A DNA stretch of 64,000 bases from contig NC_134026.1 in assembly GCF_964204645.1 (NCBI RefSeq), positions 12,986,450 to 13,050,449 on the forward strand, read 5' to 3'. The notes beneath the pieces were generated by a model that worked only from the letters and a program-made list of their open reading frames with translations, did no database searches and was not told the origin of the DNA. The translations under genes and the position numbers were made by a program. Each line of letters starts with the position of its first letter. Positions within the stretch are counted from its first letter, which is position 1. Of the stretch, positions 23,518 to 31,819 are shown piece by piece. This DNA is from Tubulanus polymorphus. Its lineage: Eukaryota > Nemertea > Palaeonemertea > Tubulaniformes > Tubulanidae.

Positions 23518-23736
23518 ATGGAAGCAAATAAGTACTACTGCCCGACATGTAAAATCAATATAGATAAATCTCAAAAATCAAGACACAATAAAACTAAATC
23601 TCACTTAGAAAATAAATTAAAATTAGAATATAAAGATGAAATATTAGAAAATAAATTAGAAGAATTAAAGAATGAAAAAGAAATATGTAAATGTGATAAG
23701 TACTACTGTCCAACATGTAAAATAAATATAGATTAA
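23518..23736 (+). CDS. Mav-C terminal-repeat zinc-finger ORF, left copy
   Basis: 72 residues starting MEANKYYCPTCKINIDKSQK, with C-x2-C and H-x5-H spacing (RHNKTKSH), a charged coiled helix, then the start of a second identical finger, cut by a stop at the equivalent of the K after NID. The same N-terminus begins the polymerase of Mav-F (53222). This ORF is therefore the polymerase's finger region carried in the inverted repeat, not a stand-alone family. Confidence 0.6.
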   Translation: MEANKYYCPTCKINIDKSQKSRHNKTKSHLENKLKLEYKDEILENKLEELKNEKEICKCDKYYCPTCKINID

Positions 23737-23872
23737 CCTCAAAAATCAAGACATGATAAAACTAAATCTAACTTAGAAAATAAATTAAAGTTAGAATATA
23801 AAGATGAAATTCTAGTTCTATTTGAATTCTAGTTTTTCTATCTTCTTCATTCTATCTTTTTCATTTTCAAAC

Positions 23873-24174
23873 TTAACTTGAATTATACAGTTTATCATTC
23901 AATTCATGAATATATTTATGAGTTTTTAAACTCTTTTCATTTTTATACCTTTTATTACATATTTCCAGCATTTAATATTATTAATTCGATCTGATAGATA
24001 ATTTATATTTTCTTTTAATTCTGTATATTTAATTTTACAGCTATCATAGAATTCTAACATCTGTTTCAATGAGTAAACTGAGAAAGAAAATAAACCTGAA
24101 ATCATAATTAATTTAATATTCTGTTGATTTCTGTAAATAAGATGTAATATTTCTAATACCTTACTTTCACTCAT
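23873..24174 (-). pseudogene. Mav-C cassette gene 3 (about 100 aa), frameshifted
   Basis: MSESKVLEILHLIYRNQQN, a membrane segment (LIMISGLFSFSVYSL), a coil, and after a frameshift near 23970 the C2H2-like finger ICNK.YKNEKSLKTHKYIHEL. It matches the intact gene at 31497-31799. Confidence 0.6.
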
Positions 24175-24238
24175 TTTTGTAGTTAAAATATATAAATTAA
24201 ATTAGATTAAAAGATGCTGTTTATATCCTCTAATTCTT

Positions 24239-24433
24239 TTAAACCATTAACTTTTTATGATTATTTTTATTTCCATTTAACTTCTTTAATTTCTTGCTCA
24301 ATTTAATATTTTCATTCATTAGATCCTTACTAATATTTTCATAATAGAAATATAATGCAGCCAATATTAACCCTCCTGCTATAAGATAATGCTTCAAATC
24401 ACTTTTCCCAATTGGAATGCTGAAATCTTCCAT
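24239..24433 (-). CDS. Mav-C cassette gene 2 (64 aa, single membrane segment)
   Basis: Intact, MEDFSIPIGKSDLKHYLIAG then GLILAALYFYYENI, followed by a lysine-rich coil (KLSKKLKKLNGNKNNHKK). One membrane helix with a basic tail. Homologues at 31273-31476 and 33091-33309. The start follows TTTTTCTCTTAATTAAATG. Confidence 0.65.
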   Translation of the reverse strand: MEDFSIPIGKSDLKHYLIAGGLILAALYFYYENISKDLMNENIKLSKKLKKLNGNKNNHKKLMV

Positions 24434-24476
24434 TTAATTAAGAGAAAAATTAAACAGTTTATAAAATATTAGATAA

Positions 24477-25052
24477 TTAGTGTTGAATTATTATTTTTGA
24501 GTTATGATATTTTGATTTAAGATGGTGTGATTTATTGCTTCGAGTATAATATTTTCCACAATTACATAACACCTTTTCATTAGGTTCATATTTAGGTGTT
24601 TCGATTATATCGTCTAAGTTACATTGAATTCCAACATCTTTATATGATTTTTCATTTGGAATGTCAGGGTTAAATCTGTTTTCTTCTACTCTGAAAAACA
24701 TTACATAGCATTCTCTGAAAGGACAATAACGTAAGTGTAGAAATAATGATTTATCTTAATTTTCATTATTAAAAAGTGATTGCATTTCATCTGTAATTAT
24801 TAAATGTTTAACTGTTTCATCAAATCTTGTGAATTTTGGAATAATTGTATTGAATAAGATTTTATCTTTATCATTCGATAACTCTATTATTAGATAATGA
24901 TTTTTAAACATTGATTCGGTAATATTTTTCACTTGAAAACGGAAACGTCCAGTTTTAATCAAATCTTTAATAGGAATGAAATTTTTAATTGTAAAATATT
25001 TTTCTAATTCATTTAAATCGATATCTTTAAACTGTAGTATCTGTTCACTCAT
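24477..25052 (-). pseudogene. Mav-C cassette gene 1 (about 190 aa) with one nonsense codon
   Basis: Homologue of the intact Mav-D gene at 30640-31221. It reads MSEQILQFKDIDLNELEKYF onward, in one frame from 25052 to 24477, with a single in-frame TAA at 24756-24758 where Mav-D has a sense codon. The C-terminus has the atypical finger CNCGKYYTRSNKSHHLKSKYH. Function unknown. Confidence 0.65.
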
Positions 25053-25099
25053 TTATTAGTCATTTTTTTTATTTAAATGGATATTTTCTTCAGTACTCG

Positions 25100-25309
25100 T
25101 TACTTTTTATATGGTGGACAGTAGTACTTATCACATTTATATATTTCTTTTTCATTCTTTAATTCTTCTAATTTATTTTCTAATATTTCATCTTTATATT
25201 CTAACTTTAATTTATTTTCTAAGTGAGATTTAGTTTTATTGTGTCTTGATTTTTGAGATTTATCTATATTGATTTTACATGTCGGACAGTAGTACTTATT
25301 TGCTTCCAT
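25100..25309 (-). pseudogene. Mav-C terminal-repeat zinc-finger ORF, right copy
   Basis: Inverted copy of 23518-23736 starting at the same ATG (25309). It diverges at its end (CDKYYCPPYKK) by a small deletion that destroys the second finger. Confidence 0.6.
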
Positions 25310-25498
25310 TTTAATATCAAATTTTTTATTAAAATTGTTATTTTCTTCAACTCGTGAATTCCTCGTTACTTTTATGTTAAAATAAAAATTTAACACATAC
25401 AAATATAAATATTCACTGTTTTCTCGACGCAAGTTTACACTTGTTAATTACTCGTACTTTTTATGTTAAAATCAAAAATTTAACACATTTAAACTTAA

Positions 25499-25620
25499 AG
25501 TAATAGGGAATATAGGGGTTCAGATCAAAGGTTGGATGGTCGAAAGATAAATTCGAGTGTGCGAGAATTTATTTTTCGACCTTACGACCTTTGATCTGAA
25601 CCCCTATATTCCCTATTACT
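25499..25620. repeat. Mav-C right terminal hairpin
   Basis: 122-bp inverted copy of the left hairpin, immediately followed by the AATGTT duplication. The near-perfect identity of both ends points to a recent insertion. Confidence 0.92.
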
Positions 25621-26083
25621 AATGTTGAAGGGGAATAGAATCAAGTAAGGACATAACAGCTGGAAAACAATAGTAAATAGTAAAGAAAGCAAAGGCAAAC
25701 TAGGGGCAATATAGATTAAAGAATTTTAAAAACAAAAGACACAAACTTAAGTGATTAAAACGTAAGGACAAGCTAAGGGGTAATCAGATGAAAACAAAGA
25801 GAAGGCACATGAAAGGCTTTGATCTATTACACTTCAACATTTTAATCCCTCACTCTGTTTCTATTGTTTTGGTATTTTCTAATAGTCTTTAGCCGAAACT
25901 TTGCCCAAAAGTTTATACTCTTCCATTCAAGTTTCTCGTTTTGGCTGAATTTATCGTATGATTTCTCGCGTTAGCCCCCCTTGTTATTTTATATATGCTA
26001 TAGACATGGGATAAACAGATTACCAGATCAACAGATTGGATTAATAGATTATATTACCTACAACTCTGATACGAGCCCCTGTG

Positions 26084-26545
26084 TGTAAATCACACTGAGC
26101 GAAAAGTGTATTTTGGCAAATGTAACCCACAGATTGCATTGCACCATGGTGGATCATTCGTTGTAATTATCTGGATTGGATTCCATAGCCTCGCGATTTG
26201 TATCTTAACTTGCCACAATGTGTTATTCTTTATTATTGGAAATTTGCAATAGCTCGTGTTTGGCCTGTATGGAATAAGGAGGTGGTGTTTCATTTTTATT
26301 TAGACATTGGTGTTGTGCCAATGACCAACCAATTAATTCAATTCAAAGAAGTAAAATATCGATGGAAATGGTCAAGGTGACGGAGAAAGTGAAAATAGGT
26401 TACACAGAATGTAAATGGTTAGGAAGTGGCCGTTGTTCACTCTACGATGTCAGATATAGGTAGGTATATATAGTTATGTCTGCTTAATCGTCGTACCTCA
26501 GTTATTTACCCAAAAATTTTCTTAATGGTATGGCTACTTTATTGT
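26084..26545. other. Intron 1 sequence right of the hAT element, no gene recognised
   Basis: Ordinary composition with only short overlapping frames and no motif. Confidence 0.4.
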
Positions 26546-26599
26546 ACCCCGCGCGGCATAGGCCGCGGATGGGGGACTTGGTATCCGCCTCCGTCCGTC

Positions 26600-27240
26600 C
26601 GTCCGTCCACATCAGCTTGTGAACGCGATTCAAGATGAACCATCGATCGCTGGACTATGATATTACACAGTATGGTAACCCCTATGGAGAGGATGTGCCC
26701 TTTTGATTTTTGAGTCCATGAATCAAAGATCAAGGTCGCTACAGGTCATTCATGCGAAATCTTTTGAACGCGATTCAAGAAGAACCGTTGATCGCACGAC
26801 TCGTTACGTATTATAATTACCCCTAGGCAGAGGATGTGCCCGATTTTGGGTTCAAGGATCAAAGGTCAAGGTCACTACAGGTCATTCAATTGAAGCACTG
26901 TGAACGTGATTCAGGGAGAACCGTTAATTGCAGGACTATGCTATTACGTAGTATGATTAACCCTGGGGAGAGGATGTGCCCTATTGATTTTGGGGTCCGA
27001 AAATCAAGGGTCAAGGTCACTACAGGTCATGTGAATTCTTGTAAATGCGATTCAAGAAGAACCGTTGACAACAGGACAATGCTATTCCATAGTATCATTA
27101 CCCCTGGGAAGAGGATGTGCCTTATTGATTTTGGAATTCTAGGGTCAAAAGTCCAGGTTAGTAGAGGTTTTTTGCCTAAAACCCTGTAAACTCAAATCTT
27201 AAATAACTATTGATAGCAGGACATTGATATTTTATAGTAT
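26600..27240. repeat. Tandem array of a 141-bp unit (about 4.5 copies)
   Basis: The anchor GAGGATGTGCCC recurs at 26689, 26830, 26970 and 27111 (periods 141, 140, 141). Each unit also has GCGATTCAAG..GAACCGTTGA and AAGGTCACTACAGGTCAT. Units are 80-90% alike by eye. The array is flanked by a GC-rich CCGCGGATGGGGGACTTGG segment and GTCC repeats (26580-26607). It sits in intron 1 just before exon 2. Confidence 0.85.
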
Positions 27241-27403
27241 GGTTATCCCTGGATACACTTATCATTTTTTCGATATTAAAGATCGGTTTCTTCAGGGGGA
27301 TTCCATACTGGCTATCGCGGGGACGTAGTACGTAGTATCAAATTGCCTTGTTTAATGTGCATTCTCCCACACTAGCTATTTCCATTATGTATACGTTTTG
27401 TAG

Positions 27404-27519
27404 AAGTCAGCCGACTTATTTCACTGATTATTACGAGGTTCCCGACATGAAAGCTTGTCCAGACCAGCACGTTAAGTGTTGCAAAGGTTTCGTTATGATT
27501 GCCAATGAGAATTGCATCA
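27404..27519 (+). CDS. Small secreted protein, exon 2 of 3 (cysteine core)
   Basis: Acceptor TTTTGTAG before 27404 and donor GTAAGT from 27520. Joined to exon 1 it reads on in frame (phase 2): SQPTYFTDYYEVPD, then the cysteine core with spacing C-x6-CC-x11-C (CPDQHVKCCKGFVMIANENC). The four cysteines could make two disulfides. The intron upstream is 6.9 kb and is filled by nested transposons. Confidence 0.75.
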
Positions 27520-27598
27520 GTAAGTATCGCCATCTAATCCGCATAGTATAAATGTGATGGAAATCGAGCCCGCGGACAGGTATTTGTGCCTTTAATTC

Positions 27599-27606
27599 TG
27601 TGTGTG

Positions 27607-27666
<60 letters not shown>

Positions 27667-27668
27667 TG
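27599..27668. repeat. (GT)n(GCGT)n microsatellite in intron 2
   Basis: A TG array turns into a CGTG tetranucleotide array. The complementary frames (Thr-His, Ala-Arg-Thr-His) are artefacts. Confidence 0.97.
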
Positions 27669-27746
27669 TAGGCAAATATACTTGTAATAAAGTACGTAAT
27701 TTATAATAATTTATAATAAAGTACGTATTAATGAATACGTTTTCAG

Positions 27747-27814
27747 GCTTGGACGAGGCAAAGGAGCATATTGAAACACTGAAAGATCTCATCGCCGCTG
27801 GACTTATTGGATAA
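27747..27814 (+). CDS. Small secreted protein, exon 3 of 3
   Basis: Acceptor TTTTCAG before 27747; phase 1 matches the end of exon 2. Encodes an amphipathic helix, LDEAKEHIETLKDLIAAGLIG, split here as LDEAKEHIETLKD and LIAAGLIG, and ends at TAA 27812-27814. Two AATAAA signals follow within 80-120 bp. Intron 2 contains a GT/GCGT microsatellite. Confidence 0.75.
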
Positions 27815-27879
27815 TGGTAGACACAAAGATGCACGCACACACCCTACTTCAATGTACACACACCAATGTTTCGGCCAGG

Positions 27880-27947
27880 AAGGCACCGCTTAATAAAGTA
27901 TGATGTCTTCCCTAAGGCACCGCTTAATAAAGTATGATGTCTTCCCT
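27880..27947 (+). terminator. Duplicated poly(A) signal (two 34-bp tandem copies)
   Basis: A 34-bp unit containing CTTAATAAAGTATG is present twice head to tail (27880-27913, 27914-27947), placing AATAAA at 27892 and 27926. It lies downstream of the secreted-protein stop and probably gives alternative cleavage sites 34 bp apart. Confidence 0.6.
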
Positions 27948-28246
27948 ATATCAAATTGTATCTTATTTCAATTCTTATTTCTTATTTATTAACGTGAATA
28001 TCATTAATGCCAAAACCTGCAGGTTCTGAAAATTCCCTGTTATTTTTGTTTCACATGTTGTGTTAGTTTTTATGCTAAATGAGAATATTCATAGAGTAGC
28101 CGTGTTAACCAGGTTTAGAATAGATAACGAGAGTAGTACTATTTAGGTTAAATTTCGATAAGACGCACGAGCTTTCGCTACTAACATATAGAAGCTTCGT
28201 TAGGTGAATGAGTATAGTCAATGGAAAAACAACGGTATTTAAATTT

Positions 28247-28500
28247 AACGAGACTTACCTGTAAGATGGAGTTTGATTGTAATTCTGTCGAATTATAAAT
28301 CACGAACTAGGGATCGCATGAGATGTGTGCAGCTAGCTCACAGTCAGTGTTTAAAGTTTAAGCGAGGCATCAGGAAAAAATTTAGGGATAAGTAACAGGG
28401 TAGGGAGATTCTGGGCGGGCATGTGATCCCTAGTTCGTGATTTATAATTCGACAGAATTACAATAAAACTTCAACTTACAGGTAAGACTAGTTTATTCAA
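28247..28500. repeat. Inverted repeat, probable DIRS internal complementary region
   Basis: CGTGATTTATAATTCGACAG (28434-28453) is the reverse complement of the stretch at about 28291-28310, and the symmetry extends over about 70 bp on each arm. The outer sequence GAGATG.GTGCAGCTAGCT matches the far end of the element near 35655-35680. Confidence 0.65.
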
Positions 28501-28549
28501 TAAATTCTATCTCATCATAAATCACTTCACTAGACGTATCGGCCCCACT

Positions 28550-28573
28550 CCGCGCGGTGGCGCCACCGCGCGG
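28550..28573. repeat. 24-bp perfect GC palindrome
   Basis: CCGCGCGGTGG followed by CGCCACCGCGCGG reads identically on both strands. Very GC-rich in an otherwise AT-rich area, with CGCG at both ends. Confidence 0.9.
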
Positions 28574-29339
28574 GATTTACGCGAAGCAGCAAACACAAAC
28601 ACGGCCACTCTCTCAATTTTCAATGATAGAAATCGTGTGTGCATTTCAATTATTTCGGCTGTTAGGGTTTTAAAGCACAATATAAGATGATGTGATATGG
28701 CGATGTTAATTAATGATAATTCCGCAGTGAAGCTAGTCACGAACGGTGCCGATTGAGTGTACAGCTGCCAAAAACACTGAAATGTGCGTAGTTGCGTAAC
28801 TGTTTGCAGTGAATTGCAGGCGAAACATGAAGCCTTAACGGCCGTTTAAAAAAAAATTTATACCAATCGCAATTGTAAAATAAAAATGAGATAGAACCTA
28901 AGTTAAAATTCTGGCCATTTCTAAAATGTTATTACTAATTTTTAGTCAGTGCCGAACGTTTAGTTTTCTAACAATAATGAGGGGTGGTAGGTATTCATGC
29001 AATGTAAGTCATCATTTATTACACGTTACTTCCGTGTTGTTGAAAATCTCGCGAGTCCTGGACCAAACCCCATTGAACAATGTGATCTGTGTGCTGGCCA
29101 CAAATGCACACAGATCACACTACACTACCCATTACACACTCCAGTACCCACAGCTTTCATATATCCATCCAAATATTTAGAGTGTCTTTCTTCCTGGGTC
29201 ACACATGAGACTTCAAGGCCGAAATTACCATGTCACACAAAACATAATTGATCAAAAATCAAAATCCGGTTCCAATATCATCAATACTATATAGTGCTTA
29301 TTTATCATATGTATAATTTTTCAACAATTCATTCCCGAT
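28574..29339. other. No gene recognised; one 14-bp-stem hairpin
   Basis: Contains a hairpin with stems TGTGATCTGTGTGC (29081-29094) and GCACACAGATCACA (29106-29119). An overlapping 84-codon frame (28997-29251) with a few cysteines is not recognisable as a known domain. Confidence 0.45.
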
Positions 29340-30209
29340 ATTAACATCTGTAGTTGACTCAATGTTCTTGTTATAATATTCCTGAAAAGTCTTTGCATCT
29401 GACCAACTAATCTTATTAATTATCTCCTATATAGGAACTCCACCAATCTTGACGCGGTCGCTGATCTAGTCGAATGAGCGTGGAATATATTTGTATCAAT
29501 TCCCGCATCCAGTAGAGTGCTCTAAATCCATTTGCCGATTGTCCCGCCCGTTACGCTGCGATGTGGAGCTATAAAACTAATAAAAAAATTCTGAGGTGTC
29601 TACTCTCAATGATTTTGTCATTTCTAAGTACATTGAAATGTGCGACTATACACAGTTCACTGTCCTCTTCAAGGGCTAAGAATTCTAATGAACTTTGGTG
29701 TTTGCCAGGTTTACTGGTTTTCAAGTTTTTTCCAAATAAAAGATATAACTCTTATCGGATGCCACAAATTTGTCTGTTTTAGGAGAGTTTTCTGCCTTTG
29801 ACCTGTCAATATTGCCACCAAAGTCACAGTTCTGACAGTCAGCTGTTTTAAGTTACAATCTGCAATGACATTTTCCTTAAAGTGATTAAACATCGGCGTG
29901 ACGGGCGTGAGTTGAAAACGCCTTTCATAAATCTACTAATAAGTTTATGTTCGCCACATGGAACATAAGGGTGAAATGTGATAACAATTGAAAGTGCCGA
30001 CCTAGCAGTAATCAGCGCACTATAGGCTAATCCTGATTCATAAAGTTCAGTCAAGAATGTTAACACCGGTTATACATCAGGTTCATCCCGAGAAACCGAG
30101 TGTTTCACCGAAAACAACAACCACCGCTTTTGATACATGTCGTATTGCTTGACAGTGGATCTCCTATCCTTGCATCATAACGTCTATTGTGGAACTTTCA
30201 AGGCCGGTT
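29340..30209 (-). pseudogene. DIRS tyrosine recombinase, C-terminal part, broken
   Basis: Minus-strand reading: STVKQYDMYQKRWLLF (about 30140), then FLTELYESGLAYSALITARS (about 30050), FMKGVFNSRPS, a TLVAILTGQRQKTLL segment (about 29800), DSELCIVAHFNV (about 29660), AGIDTNIFHAHSTRSA (about 29490) and SDAKTFQEYYNKN (about 29380). HxxR and the terminal tyrosine of the phage-integrase fold are visible. Frameshifts and stops interrupt it. The N-terminal segment lies across Mav-D at 34348-34450. Confidence 0.8.
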
Positions 30210-30329
30210 AGTAACAGGGATAATAGGGGTTCAAGCCAATGGTCGAAAGGTCAAAAAATAAATTCTCGCACACGAATTTATTTTTCGACCTTTCAACCTG
30301 TGAACTGAACCCCTATTATCCCTATTACT
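30210..30329. repeat. Mav-D left terminal hairpin
   Basis: 120 bp, starting AGTAACAGGGATAATAGGGG and ending ATTATCCCTATTACT. The same architecture as the Mav-C hairpins with diverged arms. One base in the first ten differs from the consensus (C for T). Confidence 0.9.
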
Positions 30330-30639
30330 CTTGAAATATTCATATAAAGGAACATTATTTAAATGAATTTCATATATTTTAAAATAAATTTCATGTTTTA
30401 AAAGTGAGAGTAAAATGTTAGCATAATAAACTAGAAAAATAAGATCAAATATAGATTTCGAATGATAAAAAATCAATTTTTAACATAAAAAGTGTGAGTA
30501 AAGTGTGAGTGAAATAATTCATATTTAAAACAGTGAATATTTATATTTATATGCGTTAAATTCTTATTTTCAATATAAAAATAACGAGTAATTAACAAGT
30601 TGAAGAAAATATCAATTTTAATAAAAAAATGACTAATAA

Positions 30640-31221
30640 ATGAATGAACAGATACTACAGTTCAAAGATATCTTTTTAATTGAATTAGAAAAATATTTTA
30701 CAATTAAAAATTTTATTCCTATTAAAGATTTCATTAAAACTGGACGTTTTTGTTTTCAAGTGAAAAATATTACTGAATTAATGTTTAGAAATAATTATCT
30801 AATAATAGAGTTATCGAATGATAAAGATAAAATCTTATTCAATACAATAACTCCAAAATTAACAACATTTGATGAAATAGATCAACATTTAATAATTACA
30901 GATGAAATACAATCACTTTTTGATAATGAAAATTCCCATAAATCTTTATTTCTACACTTACGTTATTGCCCTTTCAGAGAATGCTATGTAATGTTTGTCA
31001 AAGTAGAAGAAGAAAGATTTACCCCTGCCATTCCAAATGAAAAATCATTCAAAGATGTTGGAATTCAATGTAACTTAGATAATGAAATTGTTACACCTAA
31101 AGAGAAATATGAACCTAATGAAAAAGCGTTATGTAATTGTGGAAAATATTATACTCGAAGCAATAAACCACACCATCTTAAATCAAAATATAATAACTCA
31201 AAAATAATAATTCAACTCTAA
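30640..31221 (+). CDS. Mav-D cassette gene 1 (193 aa), intact
   Basis: Starts MNEQILQFKDI after AATAAAAAAATGACTAATAAATG. The first 100 residues are alpha/beta-like with KNFIPIKDFIKTGRF, YLIIELSNDKDKILFNT and IITDEIQSLF. Then LHLRYCPFRECYVMF, an acidic linker with DVGIQCNL, and a C-terminal metal-binding-like motif (CNCGKYYTRSNKPHHLKSKY). No family recognised. Two more copies exist (33908-33353 and 25052-24477), both damaged, so this is the reference copy. The preserved frame, in an element otherwise free of enzymes, hints at a role in its propagation; that is inference. Confidence 0.75.
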   Translation: MNEQILQFKDIFLIELEKYFTIKNFIPIKDFIKTGRFCFQVKNITELMFRNNYLIIELSNDKDKILFNTITPKLTTFDEIDQHLIITDEIQSLFDNENSHKSLFLHLRYCPFRECYVMFVKVEEERFTPAIPNEKSFKDVGIQCNLDNEIVTPKEKYEPNEKALCNCGKYYTRSNKPHHLKSKYNNSKIIIQL

Positions 31222-31272
31222 ATATTCAAAATAAGATATTTCAAATTACTTTTAATTCTTTCTCTCAAATAA

Positions 31273-31476
31273 ATGGATGGTTTCAGCATTCCAATTGGGA
31301 AAAGTGATTTAAAACATTATTTAGTTGCTGGAGGTTTAATATTAGCTGCACTTTACTTTTACTATGAAAATATCGGTAAGGATCTAATGAATAAAAATAT
31401 AAAATTGAGTAAAAAGTTAAAAAAGAAATTCAATGAAAACAATAATCGAAATAAAAAAGTTATTGAATCAGATTAG
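31273..31476 (+). CDS. Mav-D cassette gene 2 (67 aa), intact, single-pass membrane
   Basis: MDGFSIPIGKSDLKHYLVAG, hydrophobic GLILAALYFYYENI, then a strongly basic coiled tail. One membrane helix near residues 17-32. The start is in the CAAATAAATG context, 52 bp after gene 1. Conserved in the right arm and in Mav-C. Confidence 0.75.
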   Translation: MDGFSIPIGKSDLKHYLVAGGLILAALYFYYENIGKDLMNKNIKLSKKLKKKFNENNNRNKKVIESD

Positions 31477-31496
31477 TGAATTAATTAAATAATCAA

Positions 31497-31799
31497 ATGA
31501 GTGAAAATATATTAAGTTTATTACATCTAATATATAAAAATCAACAGAATATTAAATTAATCATTATGCTTACAGGATTAGTTTCATTTTCAATTCATAG
31601 TATAAAACAGATGTTAGAATTTTGTGATTCTTGTAAAATTAATTATACAGAATTGAAAGATAACATAAATTATATTTCAGATAGAATTAATAATATTAAG
31701 TGTTGTGATATATGCAATAAAAAATATAAAAATAAAAAGAGTTTAAAAACTCATAGATATATTCATGAATTAGATGAGAAATTACATAATTCAAATTAA
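31497..31799 (+). CDS. Mav-D cassette gene 3 (100 aa), intact, membrane segment plus zinc finger
   Basis: MSENILSLLHLIYKNQQNIK, then the membrane segment LIIMLTGLVSFSIHSI, a coiled stretch with CDSC, and a C-terminal C2H2-type finger (CCDICNKKYKNKKSLKTHRY, then IH). An N-terminal membrane anchor joined to a DNA-binding-type finger is an odd pairing. Starts 21 bp after gene 2, so the three genes probably share a transcript. Confidence 0.75.
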   Translation: MSENILSLLHLIYKNQQNIKLIIMLTGLVSFSIHSIKQMLEFCDSCKINYTELKDNINYISDRINNIKCCDICNKKYKNKKSLKTHRYIHELDEKLHNSN

Positions 31800-31819
31800 G
31801 TTTGATAATGAAAAAGATT

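Larger units (their letters stand above)
23236..25620. mobile_element. Mav-C: 2.4-kb Maverick satellite with hairpin ends and perfect 6-bp TSD
   Basis: Flanked by AATGTT at 23230-23235 and 25621-25626. Ends are inverted repeats of about 490 bp; each begins with the same 122-bp hairpin and continues through the zinc-finger ORF start. Between them lies one copy of the three-gene cassette on the minus strand (25052-23873). The 6-bp duplication and AG...CT termini fit Maverick/Polinton integration by a retroviral-type integrase. It has no polymerase palm, capsid, ATPase or integrase, so it must have moved with help from a full element. Confidence 0.88.
22477..26083. mobile_element. hAT-like non-autonomous element, later hit by Mav-C
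   Basis: Left end CACGGGGCTCGTATCAGAGTTG; the right end is its reverse complement with one extra base (CACAGGGGCTCGTATCAGAG). Homology continues inward (ATATATAAAATAACAAGGGG against CCCCTTGTTATTTTATATAT). Flanking 8-mers TGTTAATC (22469-22476) and TGTAAATC (26084-26091) match at 7 of 8. CA-G-rich ends and an 8-bp duplication are hallmarks of hAT transposons. No transposase is seen. Without the 2.4-kb Mav-C the element would be about 1.2 kb. It sits in intron 1 of the secreted-protein gene. Confidence 0.7.

Noticed and set aside
28997-29251. 84-codon frame with several cysteines
   Set aside because: Overlaps a second frame of equal length and a hairpin; no recognisable domain or splice sites.
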